Positions 8,144 to 15,443 of a DNA stretch of 34,561 nt are shown here, one piece after another (position 1 is the stretch's first letter; each line of letters starts with the position of its first letter). The notes below the pieces were generated by a model. It had not been told where the DNA came from. It saw nothing but the letters and a program-made list of their open reading frames with translations, and did not search any database. The stretch is from assembly GCA_015232855.1 (NCBI GenBank), contig JADFYW010000034.1, positions 1 to 34,561 of the forward strand. The letters run 5' to 3'. This DNA comes from Fibrobacteria bacterium (lineage in GTDB: Bacteria > Fibrobacterota > Fibrobacteria > UBA11236 > JADFYW01). The position numbers and the translations under genes were made by a program.

Positions 8144-11100
8144 ATGAAAATGAATTCAAAATTATGTGGGGGTGCTATATCTGCACTTATCATTTTTCTC
8201 CTTATCTCCTGCAGCAGTGACCGGTACCTGGGTACTGAGCCTATCGGTTCTGAAGACACCAGTGGCGACAGTACTTCTTTGGTGCTTGATTCCACACACC
8301 TGAATCTTGATTTGTATGCGAGCCCCGCGAATATACTCGCCAGCAACACCGATGAGACAACGGTCCATGCCACTTTAATAGATGAAAACAGAAACCCCCT
8401 TGAAGGGAAGATCGTAATGTTTTCTGTGTCAGACGGATTTATTACCGGGCGTGACACCACAGACGAAAGCGGCCGTGCTCAGGCTGTTTTTCATAGTGTA
8501 CAAAAAAATCAGGAAATAACGGTAACCGGAACGGTAGTGGAGGATGGACTTACCCGCTCTGCGACCACCTCAATTAAGATTACCGGTTTACGGGTATCGG
8601 TGGTACCTGCCAATACCGATGTTTCGGTTAATGCAACGGTCCCTGTATATATAACGGTCACGGATGCCCGAGATGCCGAAGTACCTTTTGCGGCGGTCTC
8701 ACTCTCCGGAGCAACTGAAGCCGCGGGGATTACAGACGGCAGCGGCAAACTAACCACAACGGCCATTCGCACCAGCGAGGGCCGTATTTTCGTCAGGGCA
8801 GCGTCGCTGGGAGCAGTTGACAGTGCTTCCATTGATTTCTGGAAGACTATACCCGGCGGTTCCGAAATTTTATCAGATGCCGGAAGCATGAGAATTTTCG
8901 CGGATCCTTCAACGATCAAAGCAGGGAATTCTGATCAGTCCCTGGTTACGGTCCTTGTTTATGACGAGAATAATAATCCGGTAACCGGCAGGCAGGTTCG
9001 TTTTTCTGCCAACGCAGGTGTGATCCAGGCAAAGGATACCACCAATGAAAACGGTGAAGCCACAGCGGTTTTTCGCAGCATTCCGGTTAATACCGAGGCT
9101 AAAGTTGTTGCCAGCATGACCCTTGGAGATTCCACGGTTGCGGTCTCAACCTCTTTAACCATTGAAGGGCTTACAGTAGAACTTATTCCCCAGGTACCCG
9201 ACGCAGTCCTTGACGCAGAAGTACCAGTAACCGTACGGATAACGGATGGTTCGGGTGAACCGGTTTCGGATGTGAGGGTTGTCTTAACAGGTACCGCTGA
9301 CACAGAAGGAGTAACGACGGGGAATGGCGAATTTGCTACCACAGTCACAAAAACAGAAGAAGGTCGCAAGATTATTACCGCCAGCGCTCTTGGAGACGAG
9401 GACACTTCTCATGTTGACTTTTGGGTAACGGTCCCTGAAAATACCAATAATGTTGAGTCTATCAGAAAGATGCGGATTTATTCTTCGCGCTCACAGTTAA
9501 AGGCGGATAATACTGACCAGGCGACCATTACGGTTATTCTTACCAACGAAAACAACAACCCGGCTGCCGGCGACCAGGTGAAATTCACCAGCAATCTGGG
9601 GATTGTAGATGAGTACGCAACGGTTGATTCCAGCGGACGCGCAACGGCAGTACTTCGGGCCGCACCGGTTAACGGTGTATGTCGCATTGACGCAGAAGCC
9701 GTGGGTAGGAACCTTTCTGTTTTTACAGAGATTATATTCAGCGGTATCACCCTGAAACTCATCCCCGAGCAGACAGAGCTCAAGGTGGATGACGACGCCA
9801 TAATCACCGCGTTCCTTCAGGACGGAAGCGGTAATCCCATTGGTGGAGATGAGGTTGTATTCGGGGTTAGTGGTGCTGATGCTCAATATGAAAATGATGA
9901 TGCAGACTATACCGTGGAACTTGACCCCAACGGCCAGGCGGTAGTTCGCCTGAGTGCTTCTGTTGCTGGTAATGTAAAAGTATGGGCCTCAGCCCTCAAC
10001 ACTTCTGACACGGTAACACTCAGGTACAGCAATACGGTGCTGGTAGTTTCAGCGGTTAATCAGTCTCTTCAGGTAGGCGGGAATGATTCAACCCGGATTA
10101 CGGCTACTTATAAAGACGGAGCAGGGAAGGCGGTAACAGGTGCAGTCGTTAAGTTTGCTTCCAACGCGGGTGTTATTACCATTGCTTCCGCAACCACTAA
10201 CGGTAGCGGCGAGGCTTCAACCTGGTTAAAGAGTGCTGATTTTACCGGTACCGCAACCATACAGGCCCTGGCCTCAGACGCGGTTGCCAAGACGACAGTT
10301 GACTTTACAGCCGGAAGTGCCAGATCCATATTGCTCGCCATTTCTCCTGATAATATCGGGATTAACGGAGGAAAGGCCCAGCTTACTGCAACGGTAAAAG
10401 ATGCAAACGGGAACATGGTTTCCGGCCAGGATGTAAATTTCCGTATTATTAAGGGACCTGGCGGCGGTGAATATATTGTGAAGCCAGTAGTTCGTTCACA
10501 GGCGGGGATTGCCATTAGCGAACTTAATGCAGGAAGCCTGCCCAGCCAGTACAGAGGGACAGAAGTGGAGGCTTTTATCGGGAGTACAGCAGATACTTCA
10601 AAACTTACCCTTTCCGGCCCTCCGCATATTATTACGGTTTCACGGCCGGAGGATGATACGGTTGTTGTGCAGGATGCAGGGAACATGGATCCTTCTACTT
10701 TCCGTTTTAACATGGGTGCGGTAGTTCAGGATATTAACGGTAACGATGTGGCAGATGGTACCGAAGTTCACTTTAGTGCGGTGGTTACCGGGCTTGCAGT
10801 TGGCGGTCTTAAATTTAAAAAGTGGAAAGGGCTGGATTCACCCGAAGATCTGGAAGCGGTTTATGAAGCTTTTTACTGGGATATACCTTTTGAGGATATT
10901 AATAACAACAACACCTTTGACCCGGGTGTTGATTTGTCCCTGGACTGGCTGGTTATGAATACACCATCGATTATGTATGATAACAAGCTTATTTCAAGCC
11001 GTGGCGAAGATGTTGACGGTGACGGAGTAATGAGCTGGAATGCGACAGAGTATGATTACTGGTACGATTTTAATAATAACGGAGTATGTGATGTTGATGT

Positions 11101-11488
11101 CGGGGAAGATGACACTATTACCGTAATTGTAGCCGGTGATACGACTCTGGTATATGGGGATCTCAATAACAATGGCAGACATGAAACCAGCGAACTGATG
11201 GTGGATGTTAATGGCAATGATACCTGTGACATACCTGCTAATGGTGATTTTCCCTATGCGGGTTGGGATGTCCGTCTGGGCTGGATGGATCCAATCCAGT
11301 TTACCGAAAATGATTTTGCGGTAGTGATAGATGTTTCTGCTACGACTATTGGTGGTGTTGCGGAAACGCAGTTAACCTACCCGCGACAATTTTCCCGCAG
11401 GCTCAGAGTGACGGTGAACGCTGAATCAAATGGAATCAGGGACAAAGATGGCGAACGGTTTATTTTACCTCAAATAAAAGGTCAATAA
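8144..11488 (+). CDS. Giant Ig-like (invasin-type Big_1) repeat lipoprotein
   Basis: A 1114-residue predicted surface or periplasmic lipoprotein. The N-terminus has a hydrophobic stretch ending in lipobox LISC with Cys23 followed by Ser-Ser, which by the E. coli rule favours the outer membrane. Residues 55-632 are three copies of a 194/194/190-residue super-repeat. Each copy is an invasin-type Big_1 Ig module (core pattern DENxNPxxGxxVxFSxxxG...TxExGxAxAVFRS) plus a second Ig-like module. Two more Big_1-like modules follow (residues about 633-720 and 725-815). The C-terminal 250 residues are different and carry several D/N-rich loops (DINNNNTFDPG, DVDGDGVMSW, DFNNNGVCDVD, DLNNNGRHETSE), which look like EF-hand/dockerin-type calcium sites. 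There is no LPXTG motif, autotransporter barrel or T9SS tail that I recognise. It leads the pilus block, 30 nt before a beta-barrel gene. An adhesin or stalk function is inferred. Confidence 0.85.
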   Translation: MKMNSKLCGGAISALIIFLLISCSSDRYLGTEPIGSEDTSGDSTSLVLDSTHLNLDLYASPANILASNTDETTVHATLIDENRNPLEGKIVMFSVSDGFITGRDTTDESGRAQAVFHSVQKNQEITVTGTVVEDGLTRSATTSIKITGLRVSVVPANTDVSVNATVPVYITVTDARDAEVPFAAVSLSGATEAAGITDGSGKLTTTAIRTSEGRIFVRAASLGAVDSASIDFWKTIPGGSEILSDAGSMRIFADPSTIKAGNSDQSLVTVLVYDENNNPVTGRQVRFSANAGVIQAKDTTNENGEATAVFRSIPVNTEAKVVASMTLGDSTVAVSTSLTIEGLTVELIPQVPDAVLDAEVPVTVRITDGSGEPVSDVRVVLTGTADTEGVTTGNGEFATTVTKTEEGRKIITASALGDEDTSHVDFWVTVPENTNNVESIRKMRIYSSRSQLKADNTDQATITVILTNENNNPAAGDQVKFTSNLGIVDEYATVDSSGRATAVLRAAPVNGVCRIDAEAVGRNLSVFTEIIFSGITLKLIPEQTELKVDDDAIITAFLQDGSGNPIGGDEVVFGVSGADAQYENDDADYTVELDPNGQAVVRLSASVAGNVKVWASALNTSDTVTLRYSNTVLVVSAVNQSLQVGGNDSTRITATYKDGAGKAVTGAVVKFASNAGVITIASATTNGSGEASTWLKSADFTGTATIQALASDAVAKTTVDFTAGSARSILLAISPDNIGINGGKAQLTATVKDANGNMVSGQDVNFRIIKGPGGGEYIVKPVVRSQAGIAISELNAGSLPSQYRGTEVEAFIGSTADTSKLTLSGPPHIITVSRPEDDTVVVQDAGNMDPSTFRFNMGAVVQDINGNDVADGTEVHFSAVVTGLAVGGLKFKKWKGLDSPEDLEAVYEAFYWDIPFEDINNNNTFDPGVDLSLDWLVMNTPSIMYDNKLISSRGEDVDGDGVMSWNATEYDYWYDFNNNGVCDVDVGEDDTITVIVAGDTTLVYGDLNNNGRHETSELMVDVNGNDTCDIPANGDFPYAGWDVRLGWMDPIQFTENDFAVVIDVSATTIGGVAETQLTYPRQFSRRLRVTVNAESNGIRDKDGERFILPQIKGQ
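8306..10039 (+). repeat. Three tandem super-repeats inside the Ig-lipoprotein gene
   Basis: Equivalent codons start at 8306 (LDLYASP), 8888 (MRIFADP), 9470 (MRIYSSR) and then 10040 (LVVSAVN). Spacings are 582, 582 and 570 nt, or 194, 194 and 190 codons. Each unit holds one Big_1 module and one shorter Ig-like module (for example LRVSVVPANTDV and LTVELIPQVPD). The protein identity between units is moderate and the DNA is diverged, so these are old duplications, not a fresh tandem array. Confidence 0.8.
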
Positions 11489-11518
11489 GTTTTTGAATAT
11501 TAAAAAGAGTGGAGAACT

Positions 11519-12319
11519 ATGATAAAGCATAAGATTATTCTAGCAGCGCTTTTAATGTGTTCAGTTGTGCTGGCACAGTTTCCTGCGCAGGATATGGAGA
11601 ATAAAACTCTCGGAACCAGTATATCGGCCTCTTTGCGCGGTCAGGACATTACTAGTGAATCTGTTCCTTCCCATGAGAACAATGTAATGTGGAACTTTGG
11701 CTATGCCCCTGTCCCTTATGTTTTGCTTTATGGCGGGGTCGGCTTTGACAAACTCACCGTTGATGAATTTAATAACCGGAAATTTACCGGAAATTTCGGT
11801 TTTTCTCCTTTGCTGGGTATTTCTGCCTATACCCCCATGCTGGCAAATTTTTTGCGGCTTACCGCCGGAGTAAGCGGATTTTATTTCAACAGCCAGGATA
11901 ATAGTGATTTTAAATATTCCGGTTTCACCTTTAATCCGAAACTGGGAGCAATCTTCTCTATTGGCGATTATGTAGACCTTGGTGCCGGTGGAAAGTTGCA
12001 TTGGATTGAAGGGACCATGCGTCAGGGGACTGATAACAATGGTGCGTTCTTTTCCAATGAAAATCTGTTCCGCTTTTACACCAACCTCATGATTAAATCA
12101 GTGTATGAACGGGTGTTTTTGAATGTTGATTTTGACATTTCTCCCGGGATGAGTAAAGACTGGACCAGGGGTCCTTCTGAGGCCAGTATTGGAGTATCTA
12201 TTGGGGTGTTGCTGGATTGGAAAGAACGGAAAGACGAGACAAAACAGGATCCCCTGTATTTTGAAAGTTATAAAGAGCTGAAGAAGAAACAGAAGAAGAT
12301 GCAGGATGATTTAGAATAG
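11519..12319 (+). CDS. Outer-membrane beta-barrel-like protein of unknown function
   Basis: 266 residues with a Sec signal peptide (cleavage probably VLA|QF after residue 19). The mature part is rich in alternating aromatic/hydrophobic strands and glycines (for example YVLLYGGVGFDKLTV, GNFGFSPLLGISAY, KLGAIFSIGDYVDLGAGGKL), the look of an 8-12 strand porin-like barrel. It ends with a barrel-type GVLLDWKER strand. After this comes an unusual charged tail of about 35 residues rich in Lys/Glu (KELKKKQKKMQDDLE), probably helical and periplasmic. ATG start with GGAG 6-8 nt upstream. It is 30 nt after the Ig-lipoprotein gene and 33 nt before pilC, so the three are likely cotranscribed. No family name is recognised. 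It may anchor or export the Ig-lipoprotein, or aid secretin assembly; both are guesses. Confidence 0.75.
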   Translation: MIKHKIILAALLMCSVVLAQFPAQDMENKTLGTSISASLRGQDITSESVPSHENNVMWNFGYAPVPYVLLYGGVGFDKLTVDEFNNRKFTGNFGFSPLLGISAYTPMLANFLRLTAGVSGFYFNSQDNSDFKYSGFTFNPKLGAIFSIGDYVDLGAGGKLHWIEGTMRQGTDNNGAFFSNENLFRFYTNLMIKSVYERVFLNVDFDISPGMSKDWTRGPSEASIGVSIGVLLDWKERKDETKQDPLYFESYKELKKKQKKMQDDLE

Positions 12320-12352
12320 ATTTTTATTAGAATCAGTTAAAAAAAGGGTATT

Positions 12353-13591
12353 GTGGCACGGTTTGAATACAAAGTAAAAGACATGGAAGAGCGGGTCCTG
12401 GTTGGTTCCATGGATGGTGCGACAGCTGATGAAATTATTGACCGCCTTGCTGAAAAAGATCTTATTCCCATTAATGTAACAGAACTTAATTTTGACGGGA
12501 CCAAAAAAGGACAGACTTTTTCTGATAAATTCAGTGAAGGATGGACACGGACCAAAACAAAAGTTCCTTACAAAGATGTTGTGTTTTTTACCCGACAGCT
12601 TGCAACCATGGTAGCTGAGGGTGTGCCGTTGGCAAAATGTCTGGAGCAGTTGGCAAAAGGCGAAAAGCCCACTTTTCAGAAGATTATTAATGAGGTTGCC
12701 GCTGATATTGCGACAGGTTACACCTTTTCAGATGCTGTTGCCAAGCATCCAGGGGCTTTTAATAACATGTTCGTTTCTGTTAGCCGTTCTGGTGAAGTGA
12801 CCGGACACTTGGATCGTGTTCTTTACGAACTGGCAGAGTACATGGAAAATGTTGAAATACTTAAGTCAAAAGTGAAAACCGCCTTACGGTATCCGACCTT
12901 CATCGGAATTTGTATTGCATTAATGGTCTTTTTTATACTCTGGAAACTGGTACCGGTGTTTGAAGGAATATATAGCAGTGTGAATGCTACTCTACCTTTG
13001 CCTACTCAAATACTTCTCGGAATGTCCCATGTTATTCAGGATAGATTTCTTTGGGTAATGGGAGTGATTGTAGGTCTTATTGCTCTTATAAAATTTCTCA
13101 ATACTAAAGAGTCTTTCAAACTTTTGGTACATAAATACATATTACTTTTTCCGATATTTGGTCCTATCTTAAAGAAAAATATTCTTGCAACATTCTGCCG
13201 GACAATGGGACTTCTCTTAGAAAGTGGTACTCCCATTTTACAGGCCGTTGAAATGTCTGGTGCTGTTGTGAACAATAAACTTTACTCCCGGGCTCTTGAA
13301 GAAGTTCATGCCAACTTAAAACAGGGGGACATGTTAAGTACTGCCCTTGAGAAAACAATGCTATTTCCCATTCTGGTTCTTCAGTTGGTGAGTACCGGTG
13401 AAATAAGTGGTAAAGTTGATGAACTGCTCCGAAAGTCAGCGGAATTTTATGAACGTGAAATACGAAATACTGTTGATTCACTGGCATCAATCATAGAACC
13501 GGTTTTAATTATTATTCTCGGTGTTATTGTCGGTGGCATATTAATATCACTCTATCTTCCAATTATGATGATAGGAACATACGTTGGCTAA
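12353..13591 (+). CDS. pilC: PilC, type IV pilus inner-membrane platform protein (GspF family)
   Basis: 412 residues. This is the polytopic platform on which the PilB and PilT motors act to insert or remove pilins. Two T2SSF domains are visible: residues about 76-200 (FFTRQLATMVAEGVPLAKCL...) and about 275-400 (FCRTMGLLLESGTPILQAVE). Each is followed by hydrophobic segments (about 180-203, 225-248 and 380-408). The family motif SGEVTGHLDRVL in the first domain is mirrored by STGEISGKVDELL in the second. GTG start at 12353 with AAGGG about 6 nt before. Length is typical of PilC/GspF (about 400). The two pilin genes follow 72 nt downstream. Confidence 0.95.
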   Translation: MARFEYKVKDMEERVLVGSMDGATADEIIDRLAEKDLIPINVTELNFDGTKKGQTFSDKFSEGWTRTKTKVPYKDVVFFTRQLATMVAEGVPLAKCLEQLAKGEKPTFQKIINEVAADIATGYTFSDAVAKHPGAFNNMFVSVSRSGEVTGHLDRVLYELAEYMENVEILKSKVKTALRYPTFIGICIALMVFFILWKLVPVFEGIYSSVNATLPLPTQILLGMSHVIQDRFLWVMGVIVGLIALIKFLNTKESFKLLVHKYILLFPIFGPILKKNILATFCRTMGLLLESGTPILQAVEMSGAVVNNKLYSRALEEVHANLKQGDMLSTALEKTMLFPILVLQLVSTGEISGKVDELLRKSAEFYEREIRNTVDSLASIIEPVLIIILGVIVGGILISLYLPIMMIGTYVG

Positions 13592-13663
13592 CAGGAATTC
13601 TACAGGAAAAAATAATTCAATTTCAACTAACAACCCCAAACCCCAAATAGAAAGGAAGTCATT

Positions 13664-14044
13664 ATGACAAAAAAAACAAATAAAAAACTCAAAGGCCAAC
13701 AGGGTTTTACTCTTGTTGAAGTTATCGTTGTTGCGGTAATTGTAGCAGTTCTTGCTGCAGTAGCAGTTCCGATTTATCTCGAATACATTGAAGATGCAAG
13801 AGTAAATCAATCTGATAATGTTGCCGGTTCTGTCGCTTCTTTTTGCGGTGCATGTGCCTCTAATAACGATGACTGCTCTTCTCCTACTAGTGGTACCAAA
13901 ATGTATTGTGATAATGGTTCGGGGACTGATCCTGCCATTGTTATCCCTACGGAGATCACGGTGACTGTTAACTCTACCGCTGGTACAGTAGTAGCCCGAC
14001 ATTCTCAGGCTGATACTACTTCGGAAACTTACTATTACAAATAA
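13664..14044 (+). CDS. pilA: Type IV pilin, major-type (pilin 1)
   Basis: A 126-residue class IVa-style prepilin. The leader of 14 residues ends in QQG, with cleavage before Phe15 and the conserved Glu at mature position 5 (FTLVEV). The following 25 residues form the hydrophobic N-terminal helix with the P-I-Y-L-E-Y bend typical of pilins. The mature protein is short, about 112 residues. Four cysteines (C61, C64, C71, C82) could form two disulphides. It ends in a triple-Tyr motif plus Lys. The start has a strong AGGAAG binding site 6-7 nt upstream, the best in the block, consistent with high expression. A second closely related pilin follows. Which of the two is the major pilin is not decided by sequence. 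Confidence 0.92.
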   Translation: MTKKTNKKLKGQQGFTLVEVIVVAVIVAVLAAVAVPIYLEYIEDARVNQSDNVAGSVASFCGACASNNDDCSSPTSGTKMYCDNGSGTDPAIVIPTEITVTVNSTAGTVVARHSQADTTSETYYYK

Positions 14045-14059
14045 GTAACAGGTATGATA

Positions 14060-14093
14060 CTTTCCCCCGTCCGCAATTGAAGTAGGGGGAAAG
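14060..14093 (+). promoter_or_regulatory. Strong hairpin between the two pilin genes
   Basis: A perfect 9-bp stem, CTTTCCCCC at 14060-14068 with GGGGGAAAG at 14085-14093, around a 16-nt loop. It can be extended by GATA/TATC pairing across a 2-nt bulge. No U-run follows, so it is more likely an mRNA-stabilising or partial-attenuation element after pilin 1 than a full terminator. Confidence 0.65.
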
Positions 14094-14130
14094 AATATCA
14101 TGCGTAATACATTAACCGGGGTGTAGGATA

Positions 14131-14454
14131 GTGCGAAATAACAAACAAAAAGGTTTTTCTTTAGTTGAAGTCATTGTTGCGGCTGTAATTATTGCGGTAC
14201 TTGCAGCAGTTGCTGTACCTGTTTACCTGACCTATATTGAAAATCAGAGACAGGCCAATGTTGAGGATCTTGCAAAAACAGGGGCGGCTTCGGCTAACTC
14301 TTTTTTCCGCCGTACTAATACAGACCCAACGGTAGATGATTTAAATCTTTTTTTGCCGGACTCTTCACGTTATACGGTGACTGTTTCCAGCGGCAGTGTT
14401 ACGATTACTGATAATGAACACAGTGGCGTTACTCATACCGTGACCTATAAGTAG
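14131..14454 (+). CDS. Type IV pilin (pilin 2)
   Basis: A 107-residue prepilin whose first 30 mature residues are nearly the same as pilin 1. The short leader ends in KG, with cleavage after Gly8 before FSLVEV and Glu at mature position 5. Mature length is about 99 residues, with no cysteine at all, unlike pilin 1. The C-terminal part is Ser/Thr-rich beta sequence. Start GTG 14131 with AGGA (in TAGGATAG) just upstream. It is probably a duplicated pilin that has diverged in its head domain. It may be an alternative major pilin or an abundant minor pilin. The stop is 6 nt before the next prepilin gene. Confidence 0.9.
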   Translation: MRNNKQKGFSLVEVIVAAVIIAVLAAVAVPVYLTYIENQRQANVEDLAKTGAASANSFFRRTNTDPTVDDLNLFLPDSSRYTVTVSSGSVTITDNEHSGVTHTVTYK

Positions 14455-14460
14455 GCATGA

Positions 14461-14916
14461 ATGCAAATCGAAAAACAGAACATTAGTTTTTTTCAGCAAA
14501 GTTCCCAGGCGGGTACTTCATTGGTAGAAATAATGGTTTCTGCAGTTATTCTCGGTATTGTCATTCTCGCCATTATATCAATGATTCAGAAGGGACGAGA
14601 GTTAGATGTGAGTTCTGATCATCGTAGACAGGCAAGGGCCTTAATTCATGCCGCTTTTGAACAGGATGAATTTAAAATTGCAAATTATAATGCGATTTCT
14701 GACACAACTACTTCCCGCACAGATTCGGTACAACTTGATCCTGATGAGTCGACACCTTTGACTGGTGTTCTTAGTATATCGGTATCAGCGGCCAATGTAA
14801 TGACAGTGAATTCAACTCAAGTTCCTTATAAGGATATAACCATGACACTAACCTGGAATGAACCAGAGGGTCCTGATACAGTACAGGTTATGAGAAGGAT
14901 ATCTAACGCAAAATGA
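14461..14916 (+). CDS. PilV-like minor pilin
   Basis: 151 residues with a prepilin signal: an 18-residue leader ending in QAG, then TSLVEIMVSAVILGIV. Thr occupies mature position 1, where Phe or Met is usual, and Glu is kept at position 5. The long hydrophobic helix is followed by a globular part with SSDHRRQARALIHAAFEQ, like PilV/GspI minor pilins, which help start assembly at the pilus base or tip. The gene starts 6 nt after pilin 2, and its stop overlaps the next start as ATGA. Exact subtype (PilV, FimT or GspI) is inferred from order (V-W-X) rather than from a diagnostic motif. Confidence 0.8.
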   Translation: MQIEKQNISFFQQSSQAGTSLVEIMVSAVILGIVILAIISMIQKGRELDVSSDHRRQARALIHAAFEQDEFKIANYNAISDTTTSRTDSVQLDPDESTPLTGVLSISVSAANVMTVNSTQVPYKDITMTLTWNEPEGPDTVQVMRRISNAK

Positions 14917-15443
14917 AAAACCAGAGCGGATTTACTTTGATTGAAAGTCTTGTTACCGGCATCCTTATGGTTATCACTGCGGGTGTTGTATTAACATTCT
15001 TTTTAATGACCACCCGTGAGACAAGAGAAGGTGCGGCCAATGTTTCTATGGAAAAATTATATGATGTTGTTTCATATAATATTGGATGGAAAGTAAGGCA
15101 GGCAGCGGCTGTTTTAGAAGCCAATGAGAGTTTTAGTTCTTATAAAACTTATTCTTCCGATGATTCTGTTGTTGCAATTGAAACCTATGATGCCAGTGGC
15201 AATCGAACGGGAGGCTATAAAATTAACGGGACTGTATTACAGGAACTGGATGTCAGTGCCGGCAGTTATGATCCTATGATTGTGGGTAATGATACCGTTC
15301 AAGTTAAAAGCGGTAGTTCATTTGGTTTGCTTGGCGGCAGAATTGGTCTGACCATGGATCTTACATTTCAAAAAAATATATCAGGAAAAATATACGAAAT
15401 CTCATCAAGAGGAGATGGCTTCAGGTGCAGAAACTGGAATTAA
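14913..15443 (+). CDS. PilW-like minor pilin
   Basis: 176 residues with a very short prepilin leader (MKNQSG) and cleavage before FTLIESLVTG, keeping Glu at mature position 5. The ESLV start and the hydrophobic helix with TGILMVITAGVVL are like PilW/GspJ proteins. The globular domain includes EKLYDVVSYNIGWKVRQAA, a common minor-pilin arrangement, and an SRGDGFR end. The ATG overlaps the stop of the PilV-like gene (ATGA), and the PilX-like gene starts inside its last 19 nt, so the three are translationally coupled. It is predicted to be a priming or tip-complex component. Confidence 0.8.
   Translation: MKNQSGFTLIESLVTGILMVITAGVVLTFFLMTTRETREGAANVSMEKLYDVVSYNIGWKVRQAAAVLEANESFSSYKTYSSDDSVVAIETYDASGNRTGGYKINGTVLQELDVSAGSYDPMIVGNDTVQVKSGSSFGLLGGRIGLTMDLTFQKNISGKIYEISSRGDGFRCRNWN

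Noticed and set aside
10108-10713. 201-codon minus-strand ORF opposite the Ig-lipoprotein gene
   Set aside because: It is the antisense of a clearly coding, repeat-bearing gene. The composition (Ser/Pro/Val-rich) is that of a shadow frame.
13664-14454. Conductive e-pilin of the Geobacter PilA-N type
   Set aside because: Both mature pilins exceed 95 residues and are not notably aromatic-dense apart from the C-terminal Tyr cluster of pilin 1.
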